Shown here: positions 17,332 through 20,286 of the stretch, piece by piece
Position numbering within the stretch: the first letter of the stretch is position 1
Layout of the letters: each line of letters starts with the position of its first letter
DNA from: CAKTOF01 sp964523945
GTDB taxonomy: Bacteria; Bacillota; Clostridia; Oscillospirales; Oscillospiraceae
DNA: 20,286 nt
Reading direction: 5' to 3'
Assembly: GCA_964523945.1 (NCBI GenBank)
Contig: CAZGBU010000029.1
Location: forward strand, 1-20,286
Made by a program: the position numbers and the translations under genes
The notes under the pieces: generated by a model
Told to the model about the DNA's origin: nothing
The model's input: the letters and a program-made list of their open reading frames with translations, nothing else
Databases searched by the model: none

Positions 17332-17955
17332 TCAGGATTTGTCTTTTTTGTGGATTGAAAACTTCGACTCGGTGTGCGTCAGGAGGCGATGAATGTTTGC
17401 CCGGTGCATATAGGCCGCCACCGCCGCCACAATCAGCGCCAGCAGCCAGACCAGCCACTGCTCGCGGAAGAATACAAAATACGTGATTGGATACGCCACC
17501 GCCGCAACCAGCGACCCCAGCGAGACATAGCGCGTACAGACCGCCACAACCAGAAACACGCCGAGAATAATCAGCCCTGCACGCCAATCCATCACAACCG
17601 CGAGCGTGCCGGCCGACAGGATGCCCTTTCCGCCCCGGAAGCCGTAGACAACCGGGAACATATGGCCGAAGATGCACGCAGTGCCGCAGATCATCTTCCC
17701 CTCGGCTGCGCTCAGATATGTCTCGAGCAGACACTGCCCGACCAGGCAGGCCAGCACGGCCTTGCCGATATCGATCAGCAGCACAAGCAGCGTGCTTACC
17801 CCGCCGTAGCTGCGCAGGAAGTTGGTCAGGCCGGCATTGCCGCTGCCGTGCGTGCGCACATCCTCGCGCATGATCAGGTTCGACGTGATAATCGCGCCGT
17901 TGAGATTGCCGAAAATATATCCGGACAGGATTGCAAGAACCAGTCGCAGCGCCAT
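17332..17955 (-). CDS. plsY: PlsY, acyl-phosphate:glycerol-3-phosphate acyltransferase
   Basis: Integral membrane enzyme that transfers an acyl chain from acyl-phosphate to glycerol-3-phosphate, the first step of phosphatidate synthesis. The 207-residue protein has the expected set of about five to seven hydrophobic segments. The three catalytic loops are GSGNAGLTNFLR (about 38-49), GHMFPVVYGFRGGKG (about 97-111) and a C-terminal part around HRANIHRLLTHTESKF (about 185-200). ATG 17955 has AAGGAGGG about nine bases upstream, and the gene begins four bases after the der stop. gpsA follows after 40 bases. A basic cytoplasmic tail (HKKDKS) ends the protein. Confidence 0.96.
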   Translation of the reverse strand: MALRLVLAILSGYIFGNLNGAIITSNLIMREDVRTHGSGNAGLTNFLRSYGGVSTLLVLLIDIGKAVLACLVGQCLLETYLSAAEGKMICGTACIFGHMFPVVYGFRGGKGILSAGTLAVVMDWRAGLIILGVFLVVAVCTRYVSLGSLVAAVAYPITYFVFFREQWLVWLLALIVAAVAAYMHRANIHRLLTHTESKFSIHKKDKS

Positions 17956-17959
17956 GCCC

Positions 17960-19288
17960 TCAGCCCTCCTTGTCGCCCTTTTGGCGGATCGTAATGCGGA
18001 TCGGCGTGCCCTCCATGCCGAATGTTGCGCGGATCTGGTTTTCCAGATATCGCTGATAGGAGAAGTGGAACAGCCGCGCGTCGTTGCAGAAGATCACGAA
18101 ATGCGGCGGCTTGACCGACGTCTGCGTCATATAGTAGATCTTCAGGCGGCGGCCCTTGTCGCTCGGCGGCTGCACACGCGCCGTCGCGTCGGCCAGCACG
18201 CTGTTGAGCATACCGGTTGGGATGCGCATGGCCGCCTGGTCCGCAACAAAGTTAATCAGCTCAAAGAGCTTCTCCACCCGCTGACCGGTCAGCGCGGACA
18301 AAAACAGCACCGGCGCATAGGTCATATAGCTCAGGTCGCGGCGCACATCCGCCGTCATGCGGTCCATGGTGTTGGTTTCCTTTTCGATTGCGTCCCACTT
18401 GTTAACGACGATGATCGAGGCCTTGCCTGCCTCATGTGCGAGGCCTGCAATCTTCGTATCCTGCTCGGTGACGCCCTCGTTCGCGTCGATCATAATCAGG
18501 CATACGTCTGCGCGCTCAATGGCGGCAATGGTGCGCAGATTGCTGTATTTTTCGATCGCATCGTCAATCTTTGAACGGCGGCGCATGCCGGCCGTGTCGA
18601 TGAAGCGATACTTGCCATGCTCGTTTTCCAGATCGCTGTCAATGGCGTCGCGCGTGGTGCCGGCGACGTCGGAGACAATGACGCGCTCTTCCCCAAGCAG
18701 ACGGTTGAGCAGGCTCGACTTGCCGACGTTCGGCTTGCCGATGATGGCGACCTTGATGGTATCGTCCTCCTCCGGCGCATCCTCTGCCGGCGGAAAATGC
18801 GCCACACACCAGTCGAGCAGGTCGCCTGTTCCATGGCCGTGAACGGCGGAAACTTCGATCGGGTCGCCCAGCCCAAGCGCATAAAATTCATATACATTCG
18901 GATCCGTCTGCCCAACGCTGTCGCACTTGTTGACAGCCAGGACAACCGGTTTTTTCGCGCGCTGGAGCATCGCCGCGACCGCCTGATCGGCCGCGGTGAC
19001 ACCGACGCGCACATCGGTCACCATAATGTTCACATCTGCCATCTCGATGGCGATCTCCGCCTGGCGGCGCATAAAGCGCAGCATCTGCGAATCGGTGTTC
19101 GGCTCAATGCCGCCGGTATCTACCAGGTCAAACTCCCGGCCGTTCCAGTCGGTCGAACCATAGATCCGATCGCGCGTGACGCCGGGCGTATCCTCCACGA
19201 TCGCCGTGCGCTGACCGGTCAGTTTGTTGAACAGCAGGGACTTACCCACATTCGGGCGGCCGACAATTGCCACAAGCGGCTTTGCCAT
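17960..19288 (-). CDS. der: Der (EngA) double-domain ribosome biogenesis GTPase
   Basis: Essential GTPase for 50S subunit maturation. The 442-residue protein has two tandem G domains and a C-terminal KH-like domain. G1 of domain 1 is GRPNVGKS (10-17), with DTPGVTRDR, DTGG and NKCD following; G1 of domain 2 is GKPNVGKS, with GTTRDAID, DTAGMRR and NKWD. The KH-like end contains RLKIYYMTQTSVKPPHFVIF. ATG 19288 (MAKPLVAIVGRPN) has GGGAGGT nine bases upstream. The frame extends to 19387, but those codons overlap the promoter and leader and do not resemble the family. It is first in the operon with plsY and gpsA. Confidence 0.97.
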   Translation of the reverse strand: MAKPLVAIVGRPNVGKSLLFNKLTGQRTAIVEDTPGVTRDRIYGSTDWNGREFDLVDTGGIEPNTDSQMLRFMRRQAEIAIEMADVNIMVTDVRVGVTAADQAVAAMLQRAKKPVVLAVNKCDSVGQTDPNVYEFYALGLGDPIEVSAVHGHGTGDLLDWCVAHFPPAEDAPEEDDTIKVAIIGKPNVGKSSLLNRLLGEERVIVSDVAGTTRDAIDSDLENEHGKYRFIDTAGMRRRSKIDDAIEKYSNLRTIAAIERADVCLIMIDANEGVTEQDTKIAGLAHEAGKASIIVVNKWDAIEKETNTMDRMTADVRRDLSYMTYAPVLFLSALTGQRVEKLFELINFVADQAAMRIPTGMLNSVLADATARVQPPSDKGRRLKIYYMTQTSVKPPHFVIFCNDARLFHFSYQRYLENQIRATFGMEGTPIRITIRQKGDKEG

Positions 19289-19324
19289 GCCGGGACCACC
19301 TCCCGTTTCCTTCATAATTGTCTC

Positions 19325-19341
19325 ACGGCAGGACCTGCCGT
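19325..19341 (-). repeat. Perfect 8+8 inverted repeat in the der leader
   Basis: Arms ACGGCAGG and CCTGCCGT (19325-19332, 19334-19341) are separated by one base. They lie about 20 bases downstream of the -10 of the der promoter, within the transcribed leader. The repeat could be a protein operator or fold as a short RNA hairpin. No T-tract follows, so it is not a terminator. Confidence 0.6.
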
Positions 19342-19358
19342 TTCTCTTCTGTTGTTCT

Positions 19359-19387
19359 ATTATGCCATTTTGCACCTGTTTGGTCAA
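19359..19387 (-). promoter_or_regulatory. Predicted sigma-A promoter of the der operon
   Basis: On the minus strand, -35 TTGACC (19382-19387) and -10 CATAAT (19359-19364) have the optimal 17-base spacing, each matching consensus at five of six positions. The leader to the der ATG is about 65 bases. It starts immediately after the terminators of rpmF. Confidence 0.8.
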
Positions 19388-19390
19388 CTG

Positions 19391-19418
19391 AAAATGCGCG
19401 CCGCTGCACAGGCGCGCA
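19391..19418 (-). terminator. Second hairpin after rpmF (weak terminator candidate)
   Basis: Arms 19395-19402 and 19411-19418 form an 8-pair GC-rich stem with an 8-base loop, followed on the minus strand by TTTT (19391-19394). It comes directly after the main rpmF terminator and just before the -35 of the der promoter. Confidence 0.45.
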
Positions 19419-19449
19419 AAAAAGAGGAAGGCTGCGCCTTCCTCTTTTT
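19418..19449 (-). terminator. Strong intrinsic terminator of rpmF
   Basis: A perfect 14-pair inverted repeat (19419-19432 and 19436-19449) with a 3-base loop. In minus-strand RNA it ends in six U residues. It lies 10 bases after the rpmF stop. The stem is nearly symmetric in A/T, so it could act in both directions, but nothing on the plus strand needs it. Confidence 0.9.
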
Positions 19450-19459
19450 CAGGGTCGAA

Positions 19460-19648
19460 TTATTTCGCAGTCTTGACCGCAACGACCTCGCGGCCGTTGT
19501 ACATGCCGCAGGCCTTGCAGGCGCGGTGCGGCAAGCGGGGGGCGCCGCAGTTCGGGCACGCGACGATGCCGGGGACCTCCAGCTTCCAGACGTTGCTGCG
19601 TCTTTTGTCGCGGCGTGCTTTGGACACTTTACACTTGGGTACTGCCAT
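19460..19648 (-). CDS. rpmF: 50S ribosomal protein L32
   Basis: Small ribosomal protein of 62 residues. The start MAVPKCKVSKARRDKRRSN is the standard L32 N-terminus. A zinc ribbon has the two pairs CPNC and CKAC nine residues apart, so it is the C+ form. ATG 19648 has AAGGAGG about eight bases upstream; a frame extension to 19669 covers that ribosome site and is rejected. It follows yceD after 47 bases with no terminator, the usual yceD-rpmF pair, and ends in a strong terminator. Confidence 0.97.
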   Translation of the reverse strand: MAVPKCKVSKARRDKRRSNVWKLEVPGIVACPNCGAPRLPHRACKACGMYNGREVVAVKTAK

Positions 19649-19695
19649 GATGACACCTCCTTCGGTCAAGCTGCCTGAATCGGCAAATCAGCAGG

Positions 19696-20199
19696 TTATT
19701 TTTGATCGAGCCACTGCTGCAAGGCAGCCAGTCGTGGATCTGTCTCGGGCCGGCAGGCACAGGGACCCTCATTCAGGTCTGCACCACAGGCTGGGCAGAG
19801 GCCCTTGCAGTCTTCTCTGCAGAGGAACTTTGGCTCCATGTTGAGCACGAACGCCGTCGCCGCAACCTCTTCCAGGTCAACGCTGTCGCCCTGCAGCTCA
19901 AACAGATTCTCGTCCTCGTTTTCCTCGCTCTGGAGCTGCGATGTCAGAACCGCGTTCATTTCCACGCACATCTCACGCGCGAATTCTTTTGCGCAGCGAT
20001 CGCACACGCAGTGCAGCGTGGTCTGCACCGTTCCGGTCAGCAGGAGCACATCGGCGGTGTTGCGCACCACGCCGCGCACCTGGACCGGCTCGGTCACCGG
20101 CCGCTGGCCGCCGAACTCCATATCCGAGAAATCCATCGTCACATCAAATGAAACGGCTTCCCCCGGAGTGTTTATTATTTTCGCCAGAGAAAGCAGCAT
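19696..20199 (-). CDS. yceD: YceD/DUF177 family protein
   Basis: DUF177 protein of 167 residues, linked with 23S rRNA or large-subunit metabolism in other bacteria; the biochemical function is not settled. Visible features are CVCDRCAKEF (about 64-73) and, near the C-terminus, the family's CREDCKGLCPACGADLN segment (about 127-143), which probably binds zinc. The region between is acidic (EENEDEN). The start is ATG 20199 (MLLSLAKIINTPGE), six to seven bases after GGAGGG. An open-frame extension to 20259 runs over the promoter and is rejected. Co-transcription with rpmF is conserved in many bacteria and supports the call. Confidence 0.92.
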   Translation of the reverse strand: MLLSLAKIINTPGEAVSFDVTMDFSDMEFGGQRPVTEPVQVRGVVRNTADVLLLTGTVQTTLHCVCDRCAKEFAREMCVEMNAVLTSQLQSEENEDENLFELQGDSVDLEEVAATAFVLNMEPKFLCREDCKGLCPACGADLNEGPCACRPETDPRLAALQQWLDQK

Positions 20200-20230
20200 G
20201 ACGAGCCCTCCACACAGTTGTGCATCGGCT

Positions 20231-20259
20231 ATTATACCGGAATTGGGGCGGCTTGTCAA
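20231..20259 (-). promoter_or_regulatory. Consensus sigma-A promoter of yceD-rpmF
   Basis: On the minus strand, TTGACA (20254-20259) and TATAAT (20231-20236) are both perfect and are separated by exactly 17 bases. This is the strongest promoter visible in the window, as expected for a ribosomal-protein transcript. The leader is about 25 bases. Confidence 0.9.
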
Positions 20260-20286
20260 TCTGATTTTTTCACGGCCTTCTGTTCC

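Overview
The window is a compact chromosomal housekeeping region from a GC-rich, low-redundancy Firmicute. A member of Clostridia, probably of the Oscillospiraceae/Butyricicoccaceae type, fits best. The evidence is the gene set (HprK, WhiA, YvcK, RapZ, DUF1385/YqhQ, OmpR-type two-component genes), Firmicute-like Shine-Dalgarno sites (AGGAGG), sigma-A-type TTGACA/TATAAT promoters, and strong GC bias with GTG and TTG starts. The genus is not determined. I see no mobile elements, CRISPR arrays, tRNA or rRNA genes. No stretch over 300 bases lacks a gene; the longest gap is about 190 bases, between hprK and rpmB.

Layout from right to left; all genes are on the minus strand except rpmB. (1) 20199-19460: yceD (DUF177) and rpmF (L32), with a consensus promoter and a strong terminator. 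(2) 19288-16293: der, plsY, gpsA, covering ribosome-assembly GTPase, acyl-glycerol-3-phosphate synthesis and sn-glycerol-3-phosphate supply. (3) 16030-16218, plus strand: rpmB (L28) alone, with its own promoter and two tandem terminators that collide with the end of gpsA. (4) 15838-14900: hprK alone, divergent from rpmB, with promoter and terminator. (5) 14750-7534: murB, rapZ, yvcK, whiA, dnaE, one tightly packed operon linking peptidoglycan precursor synthesis, the conserved rapZ-yvcK-whiA cluster and the replicative polymerase. (6) 7424-1: a Ca-loop (FG-GAP/VCBS-like) lipoprotein, an OmpR-family response regulator, its histidine kinase, a DUF1385 membrane protein, prmC, recA, recX and the first part of rimO. 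Several junctions in this last group overlap, so it is probably one long transcript.

Most genes are well-known core functions. The part least explained by known biology is the head of group 6. There, a secreted beta-propeller-like lipoprotein and a two-component system are placed in front of the release-factor methylase and the DNA recombinase, and recA has neither a private promoter region nor a visible SOS box. The DnaE polymerase also keeps a full set of PHP metal ligands, which suggests a working built-in proofreading nuclease. The remaining findings are regulatory details: leader palindromes, tandem terminators and translational coupling.
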